A program made the translations under genes and the position numbers. Shown in pieces: positions 16,703 through 26,938 of a DNA stretch of 36,853 nt; the stretch's first letter is position 1; every line of letters begins with the position of its first letter. Location of the stretch: positions 1-36,853 of the forward strand of contig JAKPAM010000276.1 in assembly GCA_029779435.1 (NCBI GenBank), written 5' to 3'. The notes under the pieces are model-generated. The model did no database searches. It was given only the letters and a program-made list of their open reading frames with translations, and was not told where the DNA came from. This DNA comes from Pseudomonadota bacterium (GTDB taxonomy: Bacteria; Pseudomonadota; Gammaproteobacteria; Burkholderiales; Burkholderiaceae_E).

Positions 16703-17840
16703 GATGGCCCTCCGTTGGCAGGCCGGCTCGCGGCGGTCGAACCTGCGGCATGGCATCCCCTGACGCGGGCCGCCCTGACGCGGGCCGCCCCGGCGCGGAC
16801 GGCAACAGCGCCGCGTCGCCGAATCGGCGGCCGCCGACCTGCTTGAAGCGGCGCAGCGAGAACAGCACCTCGCGCGGGTACGGCGCGAGTCCCGCGCCCT
16901 CGGCCGCCTCGGCGACCTCCGCGAGCACCACGTCGTGGCTCGCACCGTGGATCATGCAATACAGGTTGTACGGCCAGCCGGGCGCGCGCGCGCGACGATA
17001 AGCGAGCGTCACCGCCGGCATGCCGGCGAGCAGATGGCCGCAGCGATCGACGACCGCGTCGGGCACGTCGAACACCGTCATCGCATTCGCGCGATAGCCG
17101 AGTTCGTGGTGCCGGACGATGACGCCGAACCGGTTGAGCGTGCCGGCATCCAGCCAGCGCCCGAGCGTTCGCAGGATGCCGGCGCTGTCGTGCGCCCCGG
17201 TCCGGCCCGCCCCGGACGCGGTGAGCGCCAGTTCGCGCGCCCAGGCGTCGAACGGCCGCCGTTGCAACGGCAGCCCGCGTTCGAGCAGCGCCGCCAACGA
17301 GCGATCGGCATCGGCCACCGGCGGCACGCCGGCACGCCACGCGCGGCCTTGCTCGTGCATCGGCCGCGGCGCCTGCGACGGTTCGCGCCGCAGATCGAAC
17401 GCGAGGTCCACGCCATACGGCTGCAGCATCGGCAGCCGCAATACCGGCAGGCCGCTGTCGCGTTCGAGCGCGGCCAGTTGCTCGGCCAGCGACGTCTCGT
17501 CGCGGCCGGTCAGCACGAACCACAGGTTGAAGCGGTTGTCGCGCTCGTAGTTGTGATTGACGCCGGGCAGCGCCGACACGCGCGCCGCCACGGCGGCCAG
17601 GTCGGCCGGCGGCACGGCCATCGCCGCCAGCAGCGATGCGCCGCCCGCGCCGATGCCGAACACCGCCCCGATCCGGCTGATCGCGCCGCTGGCGACCAGA
17701 CGCTCGCAGGCCGCCAGCACCGTCTCGGGCGTGACGCCGAGCTGCCCGGCCAGCACGTCGAACGGTGCCTCGCACAGCGGGAAATCCCGCTGCCATCGGT
17801 TCAGCAGCGCGAACTGCAGCGGGTCGGTACGCGGATCCAT
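16689..17840 (-). CDS. nirDL: NirDL, fused siroheme decarboxylase subunits
   Basis: 383 residues from ATG 17840, two nt after the nirF stop. Two AsnC-like modules are joined. The NirD-like half (about 1-165) has FPLCEAPFDVLAGQLGVTPE and LPGVNHNYERDNRFNLWFV. The NirL-like half (about 190-350) has GLPLQRRPFDAWARELAL, LGYRANAMTVFDV and AVTLAYRRARAPGWPYNLY. The linker (about 165-190) is charged and Pro/Ala-rich. The end of the second module, RRFKQVGGRRFGD, is followed by a low-complexity tail (RPASGRPASGDAM). The fusion is known in several denitrifiers, so it is a variant, not an anomaly. It catalyses siroheme decarboxylation together with NirG and NirH. Confidence 0.88.
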   Translation of the reverse strand: MDPRTDPLQFALLNRWQRDFPLCEAPFDVLAGQLGVTPETVLAACERLVASGAISRIGAVFGIGAGGASLLAAMAVPPADLAAVAARVSALPGVNHNYERDNRFNLWFVLTGRDETSLAEQLAALERDSGLPVLRLPMLQPYGVDLAFDLRREPSQAPRPMHEQGRAWRAGVPPVADADRSLAALLERGLPLQRRPFDAWARELALTASGAGRTGAHDSAGILRTLGRWLDAGTLNRFGVIVRHHELGYRANAMTVFDVPDAVVDRCGHLLAGMPAVTLAYRRARAPGWPYNLYCMIHGASHDVVLAEVAEAAEGAGLAPYPREVLFSLRRFKQVGGRRFGDAALLPSAPGRPASGRPASGDAMPQVRPPRAGLPTEGHHAQP

Positions 17841-17842
17841 CG

Positions 17843-19087
17843 TCAGAACCCCATCCGGTTCGCGCGGGAGGTGAAGAAGATGCCGCTGGGCGCGTTCACG
17901 GCCAGCGTCGCCTGGCGCTCGAGCCGATGCGTGTCGTACACGTGGACCCGGTCGTCGTCGCGGCAGCTCAGCCACACCGATTCGCCGCGCGGCGTGAACT
18001 CCATGTGCATGACGGCGCGACCGGGATCGATCGTGGCGACGACACGCTGCGATGGCGTATCGATGACTTGCACGCGGTTGTAGTCGGGCAGCGCGAAGCT
18101 GACCCAGACCTGGCGGCCGTCGGGCCGCGCCAGCACGAACACCGGCTGGCCGGCCACCGGAATGCCTCCGACCTCGGTCCAGTCGCTCGCGTCGACGACC
18201 AGCACCTCCTGGCGGCCGATCGCCGGCAGGTAGGCCCGTGTGCCGGCCACGGCCCAGCCGCGCAGGTGCGGCATCTTGTAGACCGGCAGCGGCTGCTCGC
18301 CCCGGCCGTAACCGGACAGGATTCGCCGCGCCTTGGGTTGCGCATCCCATAAGTCGACGAGCGCGAGCCCGTCCTCGCCGAACAGGCCGGCGATGTAATG
18401 GCGACCGTTCGGCGTGACCAGCGCGTCATAAGGCTGGCGCCCGATGTCGGCCAGCCGCGTGACCCGGGGGCGTGCCGGATCGCGGCAATCGGCGATCCAG
18501 ATCGCGTCGCCATCGAACAGGCTGTACGCGAACCGCCGGTCGGGCAGGTCGACCAGGCCGACGACGCGCGAGCGTTTGCCCGGGGCGTACTCGGCCGGAA
18601 TGTCCGCCAGCGGTGCGAGGCTGTCGGCATCGAACAGCCGCACTCCACCCGGCGAGTAGTTCTGCACGGCGACGATGCTGCCGTCGGCGCTGATCGCGCC
18701 GCCGATCGCGTTGCCGGACTGGATGACGCGCCCGGTCAGCGCCTGCGTCAACAGGTCGACGCGGCTCAGCCCGCCATCGCGGCCGAACACGAACGCATGG
18801 CGCCCATCGCGCGAATAGACGACGGCCGCGTGCGACAGATCGCCCAATCCGTCGACCTCGCCGAGCACCTCGCGCCGGCTGGTATCGATGATGCTGACGG
18901 CGCCGCGCGCCCGCTGGACGACGACGCCCAGGTCGCCGGTGCCGCGCAGCGTCGCGGCGCCGGGCTTGGCGGCACTAGTGGCACTAGAGCGCATGCCGGC
19001 ATCGGAGCCGGCGACGGTCGCCGACGCCGCGCAGCCCGCGAGCGCGGGCGCCCCCGCGAGCAGTGCCAGGCAGGTTCGGCGTTTCAT
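17843..19087 (-). CDS. nirF: NirF, heme d1 biosynthesis lipoprotein
   Basis: 414 residues from ATG 19087, which overlaps the nirC stop (ATGA). The N-terminus MKRRTCLALLAGAPALAGC is a lipoprotein signal with the modified Cys at 19, so the protein is probably membrane-anchored on the periplasmic side. The rest is an eight-bladed propeller like the d1 domain of NirS (GDLGVVVQRARGAVSIIDT, GRDGGLSRVD, MHMEFTPRGESVWLSCRDDD). NirF is essential for heme d1 maturation at a late step and binds d1 or its precursor. Unlike NirN it has no cytochrome c motif. An Ala/Ser-rich spacer (about 20-47) separates the lipid anchor from the propeller. Confidence 0.93.
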   Translation of the reverse strand: MKRRTCLALLAGAPALAGCAASATVAGSDAGMRSSATSAAKPGAATLRGTGDLGVVVQRARGAVSIIDTSRREVLGEVDGLGDLSHAAVVYSRDGRHAFVFGRDGGLSRVDLLTQALTGRVIQSGNAIGGAISADGSIVAVQNYSPGGVRLFDADSLAPLADIPAEYAPGKRSRVVGLVDLPDRRFAYSLFDGDAIWIADCRDPARPRVTRLADIGRQPYDALVTPNGRHYIAGLFGEDGLALVDLWDAQPKARRILSGYGRGEQPLPVYKMPHLRGWAVAGTRAYLPAIGRQEVLVVDASDWTEVGGIPVAGQPVFVLARPDGRQVWVSFALPDYNRVQVIDTPSQRVVATIDPGRAVMHMEFTPRGESVWLSCRDDDRVHVYDTHRLERQATLAVNAPSGIFFTSRANRMGF

Positions 19088-19518
19088 CGCATTGCTCCGT
19101 TCGGTAGTTCGGCGACGGTTCCCTGCGCCAGATGCGTCGCGATCCACAACGCTTCATCGCCGTCGAGTAGTGCCTGCCATCCCGGCATCGCCGTGCCGGG
19201 CCGGCCATGCAGGATCGTCGCGGCCAACGAGGCGACCGGTTTGCCCGCCAGCGCGTCAGCGGTCAGCGCCGGCCCCAGGCCGCCGAGCAGCCGCATGCCG
19301 TGGCACGAGCCGCAATCCTGGCGCACCAGACGCACCAGGTCCGCCTGTCGAGCGGCCGTCGGCGAAGGAGCCGTCGTCTGGGCGCGAGCCGCGGGCCCGG
19401 GCATCGCGGCCGCCGTCTCGGGCTGCCCTGCCGCATCGACGCCGGCGATGCCCGCCAGCAGGCCCCCCAGCGCCAGCGCGCGGGGTAGCCAACGCCATGA
19501 CGGACGACGGATCGGCAT
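19084..19518 (-). CDS. nirC: NirC, periplasmic c-type cytochrome
   Basis: 144 residues from ATG 19518. The signal peptide is MPIRRPSWRWLPRALALGGL onward. A Pro/Ala-rich linker (about 31-57) comes before the cytochrome c domain. The heme motif is CGSCH (69-73) and the probable sixth ligand is Met111 in GTAMPGW. NirC can donate electrons to NirS or act with NirF/NirN in heme d1 maturation. It is larger than the compact NirC proteins because of the linker. It sits between nirM (14-nt gap) and nirF (4-nt overlap). Confidence 0.87.
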   Translation of the reverse strand: MPIRRPSWRWLPRALALGGLLAGIAGVDAAGQPETAAAMPGPAARAQTTAPSPTAARQADLVRLVRQDCGSCHGMRLLGGLGPALTADALAGKPVASLAATILHGRPGTAMPGWQALLDGDEALWIATHLAQGTVAELPNGAMR

Positions 19519-19532
19519 GGCCGGCGCGCCGG

Positions 19533-19856
19533 TCAGGACGTCTTGAGGATCGACTGGATCGCGCCTTTCAGCGCGTCGTCGCTGATCTTGTCGGGACCGG
19601 TCGGCGACATCGGAATCGGGCCGAACGAACCCGACCCTCCTTTGCGAACCTTCTCGACCAGCTTGGCCGTCACGTCCTGGCCCTGGTACTTGGCGGCGAT
19701 GTCCTTGAACGACGGGCCGACCAGCTTCTTGTCCTTGGTATGGCAAGCCATGCAACCGGCCTTGGCCATGTCTTCGTCGGGCCCAGCCATCGCCGGCGAG
19801 GCAACGGCCATCGACAGCGCGATCGCGGCGGCCAGCGCATAAGGTTTGATGATCAT
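19533..19856 (-). CDS. nirM: Cytochrome c551/c552-type electron donor (NirM-like)
   Basis: 107 residues from ATG 19856, with AAGGAG 6 nt upstream. The signal peptide ends at about residue 24 (SPAMA). The mature protein is a small class I cytochrome with CMACH (35-39) and axial Met83 (GPIPMSPTG), the fold of Pseudomonas c551. It most likely carries electrons to NirS, as its position directly after nirS suggests. It is separated from nirS by 80 bp with a strong hairpin. Confidence 0.92.
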   Translation of the reverse strand: MIIKPYALAAAIALSMAVASPAMAGPDEDMAKAGCMACHTKDKKLVGPSFKDIAAKYQGQDVTAKLVEKVRKGGSGSFGPIPMSPTGPDKISDDALKGAIQSILKTS

Positions 19857-19902
19857 GTCGGGTTCTCCTTGAGTCTCGTTGTGCCTGCGTCGAAATGGAC
19901 CG

Positions 19903-19926
19903 GCGGACCGGGCATGCCCGGTCCGC
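19903..19926 (-). terminator. Strong hairpin between nirS and nirM
   Basis: GCGGACCGGGCA is followed directly by its exact reverse complement, a 12-bp perfect palindrome just after the nirS stop. Only a short T-rich patch follows. It is more likely a partial terminator or an mRNA 3'-end stabiliser that lets nirS accumulate above the downstream maturation genes. Confidence 0.6.
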
Positions 19927-19936
19927 TTCCCCAGTC

Positions 19937-22802
<2,866 letters not shown>

Positions 22803-23171
22803 GCGCGAAACGCTGCCGGATCTGGGAATCGCGGGCCGCAACCTATTTTTGGTTTCGGTCATCGGCTTAGAACCGGCCTTGCCGTGCGGCGGTGTCAAAT
22901 GCAGTTCGGTCTGTGTGGCGTGGTTGGCCGCGTTGCCCTCCGAAACCAGCACCACCATTGTCGCTAGCCTCGATCCGCAAGACCCAGTTCAGTCTGGAGA
23001 GCGATGGCCTGCTTCTTTGAACACGAACCGATGGAAGATAAGTGGATTGGCTGCGGATCGAATCCCGGTGATGCAGGGTTGTGTCCACCGCCCCGGCGCG
23101 CGATCGGCCATCAGCAGCGGCATACAGCGACTACGCATGCTGCGCGGCGCCGCCGTGTCAGCTGCGTGCGA
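22803..23171. other. No gene recognised between nirE and the half-MFS gene
   Basis: 369 bp. The first 44 bp belong to duplicated segment A. The remainder shows no convincing coding sequence on either strand: open frames are short and have no ribosome site or recognisable motif. The base composition is less GC-rich than in nirE. Confidence 0.5.
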
Positions 23172-23810
23172 TCACGGGCCCGCAGATCCCCGATGGCTGC
23201 CGATCTGCTCGGCCTCGAGGGGCGCCCCCACCACCACGATCCGGATGAGCAGCGATGCGAACAGCGCACTGCTGAGCGTGAAGAGGTGGTCGCCGCCCCA
23301 CTTGCGCATGATCACCGCGGCGAGGAACGGCGCGACCATTGAACCGACGCTGAACGCGACCGTGAAGATCGCGCTGCCGGCCGGCAGTTGCTCCGCCGGC
23401 AGCCGCCTGCCGACGATCGCCAGCGCCAGCGCGAAGACCGGCCCCAGCGCGGCGCCTGTCAGTGCGGATGCGATCAGGGTCACCGAGACGGCGCCGGACC
23501 ATGTCATGACCAGACTCCCCACGGCCCCGACCGCGGCGCAGCCCGCCAGCGCCCGCTCCTGCCCGTACCGATCCGCGAGACGTGTCACGGGCACGGTCGA
23601 GACCAGCCCACCGAGAACGAAGACGCTGAACGCGAGGCTCATCTGCGCGACCGTGTGCCCCCGATCGACCATGACGACCGGGAACAGGCTCATCAGGATC
23701 GACTCGGCGATGCCGTAGGCGAAGACGGCGTGCAACGGCACGGCATACAGGACCACAAGTTCCCTGCGCCACGGGCTGGCGAGCAATCGGGAGGACGAGT
23801 CGGAGTTCAT
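23172..23810 (-). CDS. Half-size major facilitator superfamily protein
   Basis: 212 residues from ATG 23810. Six hydrophobic segments are visible (about 19-47, 57-78, 88-107, 111-136, 146-168, 178-197). The loop TRLADRYGQERAL after the second is the MFS motif A-like signature. A normal MFS carrier has 12 helices. This protein corresponds to one six-helix half, preceded by a short hydrophilic head, so it may be a truncated carrier or a true half-transporter. It is the last of three minus-strand reading units (ligase remnant, membrane protein, MFS) spaced by 17 and 24 bp. The substrate is unknown. Confidence 0.65.
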   Translation of the reverse strand: MNSDSSSRLLASPWRRELVVLYAVPLHAVFAYGIAESILMSLFPVVMVDRGHTVAQMSLAFSVFVLGGLVSTVPVTRLADRYGQERALAGCAAVGAVGSLVMTWSGAVSVTLIASALTGAALGPVFALALAIVGRRLPAEQLPAGSAIFTVAFSVGSMVAPFLAAVIMRKWGGDHLFTLSSALFASLLIRIVVVGAPLEAEQIGSHRGSAGP

Positions 23811-23834
23811 CGCTGCGAAGTGGGTTGGAAGTGG

Positions 23835-24275
23835 CTACAGGCGGTACCAGACTTGCCGCAGGCCGACCGCGTGCAGGGTGCCGATAGCAAGGCAGATGGA
23901 CGAACTCCACCACCAGAACGCCTGGCTGCGGCCGGAGCTCGGCACGTTGATGAAGAAGCCCGCGACGCCGCGCAGCAGGTAGACGAGCGTGATCGCCAGG
24001 ATGACCCAGCGAATCGCGGGCAGGGGCAAGGGCCGGCCAGCGCCGGCCAACGCGTAAGCGGCCCACCCGAACAGGACCAGCGCGACCGCCAGCGTGATCA
24101 GGTGGGGCTGCAGCCGTCCCGCCTCCACCATCCGCGCCATGTCCTCGCCGGCCCCCAGGAACCGGTACCAGGAGGCGCCGAAGGCGATGCACCCCAGGTG
24201 CAGCAGGGCGGCAACAGCGCTCGCCACCATGCCGGCCATCAGCCACGGGTTCAGCGTGTGAACGGTCTGGTCCAT
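23835..24275 (-). CDS. Four-helix membrane protein of unknown function
   Basis: 146 residues from ATG 24275, with GGGAG upstream. Four hydrophobic segments (about 10-32, 56-77, 86-109, 118-139) alternate with short loops. Motifs include LHLGCIAFGASWYRFLGAGEDMARMVEAG, split between the first helix and loop, and AFWWWSSSICLAIGTLHAVGLRQVW near the end. I think this is a conserved uncharacterised inner-membrane family, but I cannot name it. It starts 17 bp after the ligase remnant, so the operon may once have been functional. Confidence 0.65.
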   Translation of the reverse strand: MDQTVHTLNPWLMAGMVASAVAALLHLGCIAFGASWYRFLGAGEDMARMVEAGRLQPHLITLAVALVLFGWAAYALAGAGRPLPLPAIRWVILAITLVYLLRGVAGFFINVPSSGRSQAFWWWSSSICLAIGTLHAVGLRQVWYRL

Positions 24276-24292
24276 GTCGGGTGGCTCCCGTC

Positions 24293-24480
24293 TCAGAGTG
24301 CAATCAGCTCGTCCGCAGCCACGCTCGCGCGCAGCGCGGTGCGCTGCACCTTGCCGTTGCTGCCCTTGGGCAGCGGCGTCGCCCTCAGCACGAGGTGGGT
24401 CGGCCGGCGGGAGGCGTCCAGTTGCGCCTGCAGCCGCGACCGGATGTCGGCAACGAGCGATGCAGCGCCCCGCTCTCGAG
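24293..24480 (-). pseudogene. C-terminal remnant of an ANL-superfamily adenylating enzyme
   Basis: The last 60 or so codons read SLVADIRSRLQAQLDASRRP, then LVLRATPLPKGSNGKVQRTA, then a short tail and TGA. This is the terminal subdomain of acyl-CoA synthetase or NRPS-type adenylation enzymes, including the catalytic Lys of the NGKV motif. Upstream of about 24480 the frame becomes non-family sequence, so roughly 450 residues are missing. No start codon with family sequence is present. Confidence 0.6.
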
Positions 24481-24708
24481 ATCGGATTCGAGTTGGCTCG
24501 CAAGCGCTTCGAGCCCAGGTATCGATCGGTCGGGCAGGACGTCCGAACGCAAATCCGCATCGAGGCGGGCGAACGCGGCGCTCGCGTCGAGGAGCCTCTT
24601 GAAGAGCCCCGATCGCCACCCGTTGGGATCCTTTTGTTCGTCGCCAGCCTCAGCCACTGCCGTTCCTTCCCGTCTGGACACGGCTCCATCGCCGCGTTCC
24701 TGCATCAC
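24385..24708 (-). CDS. Hypothetical open frame fused to the ligase remnant
   Basis: It starts at GTG 24708 or ATG 24705. The first 80 residues (DPNGWRSGLFKRLLDASAAF, then RLDADLRSDVLPDRSIPG) look protein-like: amphipathic and acidic. After about 24480 the frame runs across the ligase remnant in the wrong register. It may be the truncated beginning of another gene joined to the ligase tail by a deletion. I do not recognise it. Confidence 0.25.
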   Translation of the reverse strand: MMQERGDGAVSRREGTAVAEAGDEQKDPNGWRSGLFKRLLDASAAFARLDADLRSDVLPDRSIPGLEALASQLESDLESGALHRSLPTSGRGCRRNWTPPAGRPTSC

Positions 24709-25016
24709 GCCAGTTGCGTGACTTAGTCGGCATTAATCCCTACGAGTCCGCGGCGGTCACCTCACAAAAATCGCAGTTGACGCTCTCGCAGCAGTGGCGC
24801 CAACTCCCGGGCTGACGCACTCCAGGTGGCGCCTGCACTCTGAAAATCGGCTCTGCGTGCGCGCCTTGTTTCGCGCGCCTACACCCATCTGACGGCGTCA
24901 TCGATGCTTCGCGGCGTCGGATAGCCGAGTGGGTTAGTCGGAATTTATCGGCCTATCGGCGATGATCCGAGTTTTGGTGTTTCACAAGCAGAGACACGCG
25001 AAGGAACTTCCCTCAA
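24709..25016. other. Non-coding spacer upstream of the amidase
   Basis: 308 bp with no supported gene. It is less GC-rich than its surroundings and holds the two copies of the TTAGTCGG direct repeat. The amidase ribosome site (AAGGA, 25000-25004) lies at its end. Confidence 0.5.
24723..24949. repeat. Imperfect 16-bp direct repeats
   Basis: TTAGTCGGCATTAATC (24723-24738) and TTAGTCGGAATTTATC (24934-24949) differ at 2-3 positions and are 211 bp apart in the same orientation. They bracket a gene-free stretch before the amidase and may be the end sequences of a mobile element. Confidence 0.5.
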
Positions 25017-26534
25017 GTGCTGGATGACAAGAACGAGCCCGCGCCTTCCCGTGCGTTGAGCATCGCCGAGGTCCGTGCACGGATCACCGACGGGCGTGTT
25101 GCGTCGGCCGACCTGACGCGCGACTGCCTAAGAAGGATCAATCAGCTCAACGATCGCGCGAACGCCGTGGTGACCTTGAACCCGCGGGTGATCAGCGATG
25201 CGAGGCTGATCGATCGTTCACTCGTTCGAAACCGGCCACTCTTCGGCATTCCGTTCACGATCAAGGACGCATTCGAAACGGCTGGCCTCAGGACGACAAG
25301 CGGCCACCGGCCTCTGAGGTCCTTCGTACCGGACGTCAACGCGGTTGCGGTCGACAGACTCCTTAACGCGGGAGGCGTCCTGGTAGGAAAGACCAACCTG
25401 TCGGAGCTGGCTGGTGATCCTCAATGTCGAAACCCTGTGTTCGGGGTGACGAACAACCCCTGGGATGTATCGCGGACATCCGGCGGCAGCTCGGGTGGAA
25501 GTGCCGCGGCGGTGTCGCTGGGCTTCTCTTGGCTCGATCTGGGAAGCGACCTCGCGGGTTCGATCCGTATCCCCGCATCCTATTGCGGTGTGGTGGGCTT
25601 CAAGGCCACCGAAGGACGCCTGCCTGGCGATGGTCACATCCCTCCCTTACCCGGGCGCCCGCAGACGGTACGCCATATGCTGTCGTTCGGTCTGCTGACA
25701 CGGCGAGTCCAGGATGCACGCGTCGGCCTGGATGCGTTGACGCCCTCAGAGTGCGGCTCGGGTGATCCGATTCGCGATGCCAGTGACGGCAATGCCGCAC
25801 CGGCCGGCTGGCAGCTGAAGCTTGCTTATTGGGACGATTTTGACGGCCTGCCGCTATGCACGCGCACGAGACAGGCGTTGCGCCGCACGGTGAACGCGCT
25901 TGCCGGAGCCGGGCACGCGGTAGAACGAAGGCGTCCCGACGGCTTCGATTTCGGATCCATTTGGGGGGCGTTCGGGACAGTGGCAGGAACGGAGATCGGT
26001 GCCGTCTCAAACCCGCTCGTTCGTTCCACCCTGGCGGCGCTGGCCGGCCTGCTCGGGAGAAGCCACCCCATCGCCCGCGGCTTTCTAGCCGGCCTATGCT
26101 CCAAGCCAGCAGCTTATGCGGACGCCTTGCGCGTGCGCAATCGAGCGATAGACGACCTCGAGCGTTTCATGGACTCCTACGATGCCTGGATTCTCCCAAC
26201 AGCTCCCTGCGTCGCCTATCGGCACCTGCGCAGATTCGGGATGTCTGGTGTAGCGAAGATTCGATTCGAAGGGCACGCGCTACCCTACCTGGCAGGAACG
26301 ATCGGTTGCACCGCGCCGTTCTCTCTTACAGGCAGTCCCGTGGTGTCGCTTCCGTGCTTCGCCATCGATGGCCTGCCCGTCGGGTTGCAATTCGTCGGCC
26401 GTCGCGCGCAGGACGAACACCTGCTCCAAGCGTGCGCGATGGTGGAGAAGGTCGTGGAAGGCTATCGACCGCCGCCGCTGCTGGCGGACGATCTACGCGC
26501 TGACATTCTCGCCAGATGGTCCGCTTCGCGGTGA
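25017..26534 (+). CDS. Amidase signature family hydrolase
   Basis: 505 residues, starting at GTG 25017 with AAGGA 12 nt upstream; the first conserved block begins soon after, so the start is approximate. The Ser-cisSer-Lys triad is present: Lys in FGIPFTIKDAFETAG (about residue 83), Ser in TSGGSSGGSAAAVSLG, and Ser in DLGSDLAGSIRIPASYCGVVG. Length and the C-terminal block PVVSLPCFAIDGLPVGLQFVG match the family. It hydrolyses an amide; no substrate can be assigned. The gene is clearly less GC-rich than its neighbours and stands alone, which suggests horizontal acquisition. Confidence 0.92.
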   Translation: MLDDKNEPAPSRALSIAEVRARITDGRVASADLTRDCLRRINQLNDRANAVVTLNPRVISDARLIDRSLVRNRPLFGIPFTIKDAFETAGLRTTSGHRPLRSFVPDVNAVAVDRLLNAGGVLVGKTNLSELAGDPQCRNPVFGVTNNPWDVSRTSGGSSGGSAAAVSLGFSWLDLGSDLAGSIRIPASYCGVVGFKATEGRLPGDGHIPPLPGRPQTVRHMLSFGLLTRRVQDARVGLDALTPSECGSGDPIRDASDGNAAPAGWQLKLAYWDDFDGLPLCTRTRQALRRTVNALAGAGHAVERRRPDGFDFGSIWGAFGTVAGTEIGAVSNPLVRSTLAALAGLLGRSHPIARGFLAGLCSKPAAYADALRVRNRAIDDLERFMDSYDAWILPTAPCVAYRHLRRFGMSGVAKIRFEGHALPYLAGTIGCTAPFSLTGSPVVSLPCFAIDGLPVGLQFVGRRAQDEHLLQACAMVEKVVEGYRPPPLLADDLRADILARWSASR

Positions 26535-26578
26535 TCCACCTGCGTCATAGCAGCTGAGCGATGAAACCGACTGTTCCA

Positions 26579-26745
26579 TCAGCCGATCCCTACCCGAACA
26601 TGCGGAGCTGGTAACGGCTCGGTGTGAAGCTTCGGGAACAAAGTAGCCGCCGGTTTACCCGGTACGCCGAGTTGCAAGGCAAGGCGGAATCTGTCAGTAG
26701 GAAGACCGATCGGAGCAATAGATAGATGGGCACGACCAACACATG
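26579..26745 (+). other. Possible group II intron domain I remnant
   Basis: The stretch with GAAGCTTCGGGAACAAAGTA, CCGGTTTACCCGG, GTTGCAAGGCAAGGCGGAATC and TGTCAGTAGGAAGACCGATC resembles, from memory, domain I of bacterial group II introns, including a CCGG-loop-CCGG hairpin. No reverse transcriptase frame, domain V or intron ends were found, so at best this is a fragment. The identification is tentative. Confidence 0.3.
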
Positions 26746-26828
26746 TGAATGTCTGCCAATGTGTCGTCAATATTGGCGAGCCTAACCTGCTGAGCGGCGA
26801 TGGAATCGCTCGACCTGCCACCTCCGAT

Positions 26829-26920
26829 GGTGCACCGCCACGAACGCCCCACTCCGCCGTCACATGCCTGTCACATGAATCGCGCAAGGTGCTGCCGGCG
26901 TGCCATTGTCGGCCGCACCT
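26829..26920. repeat. Copy B of the duplicated ~90-bp segment
   Basis: This is the counterpart of 22756-22846. It shares an ordered series of blocks (CGAACG, TCACATGCCTGT, GCTGCCGG, GGCCGCA) with the 3' end of nirE and its downstream DNA. Confidence 0.65.
26857..26878 (+). promoter_or_regulatory. Pho-box-like site upstream of ppk2
   Basis: CCGTCAC-ATGC-CTGTCAC-ATGA: two 7-bp direct repeats with a 4-bp spacer, an 11-bp period, as in the PhoB box (CTGTCAT-N4-CTGTCAT). The site ends 61 bp before the ppk2 ATG. Control of a polyphosphate kinase by phosphate starvation is biologically sensible but not proven here. Confidence 0.6.
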
Positions 26921-26938
26921 TATCGTCAGCGATTCCCC

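Larger units (their letters stand above)
26535..26938. other. Non-coding region between amidase and ppk2
   Basis: 404 bp without a supported gene. In order: about 45 bp of nothing recognised, the possible intron remnant, an inverted repeat GCCAAT (26755-26760) / ATTGGC (26772-26777), then duplicated segment B with the ppk2 Pho-box-like site. Confidence 0.5.

Noticed and set aside
15733-17840. AsnC/Lrp-type transcription regulators
   Set aside because: The proteins look like AsnC regulators, but their number, tandem arrangement and position within the nir operon identify them as siroheme decarboxylase subunits.
22803-23718. Plus-strand open frame after nirE
   Set aside because: It begins in duplicated intergenic DNA and runs antisense to the MFS gene; no motif found.
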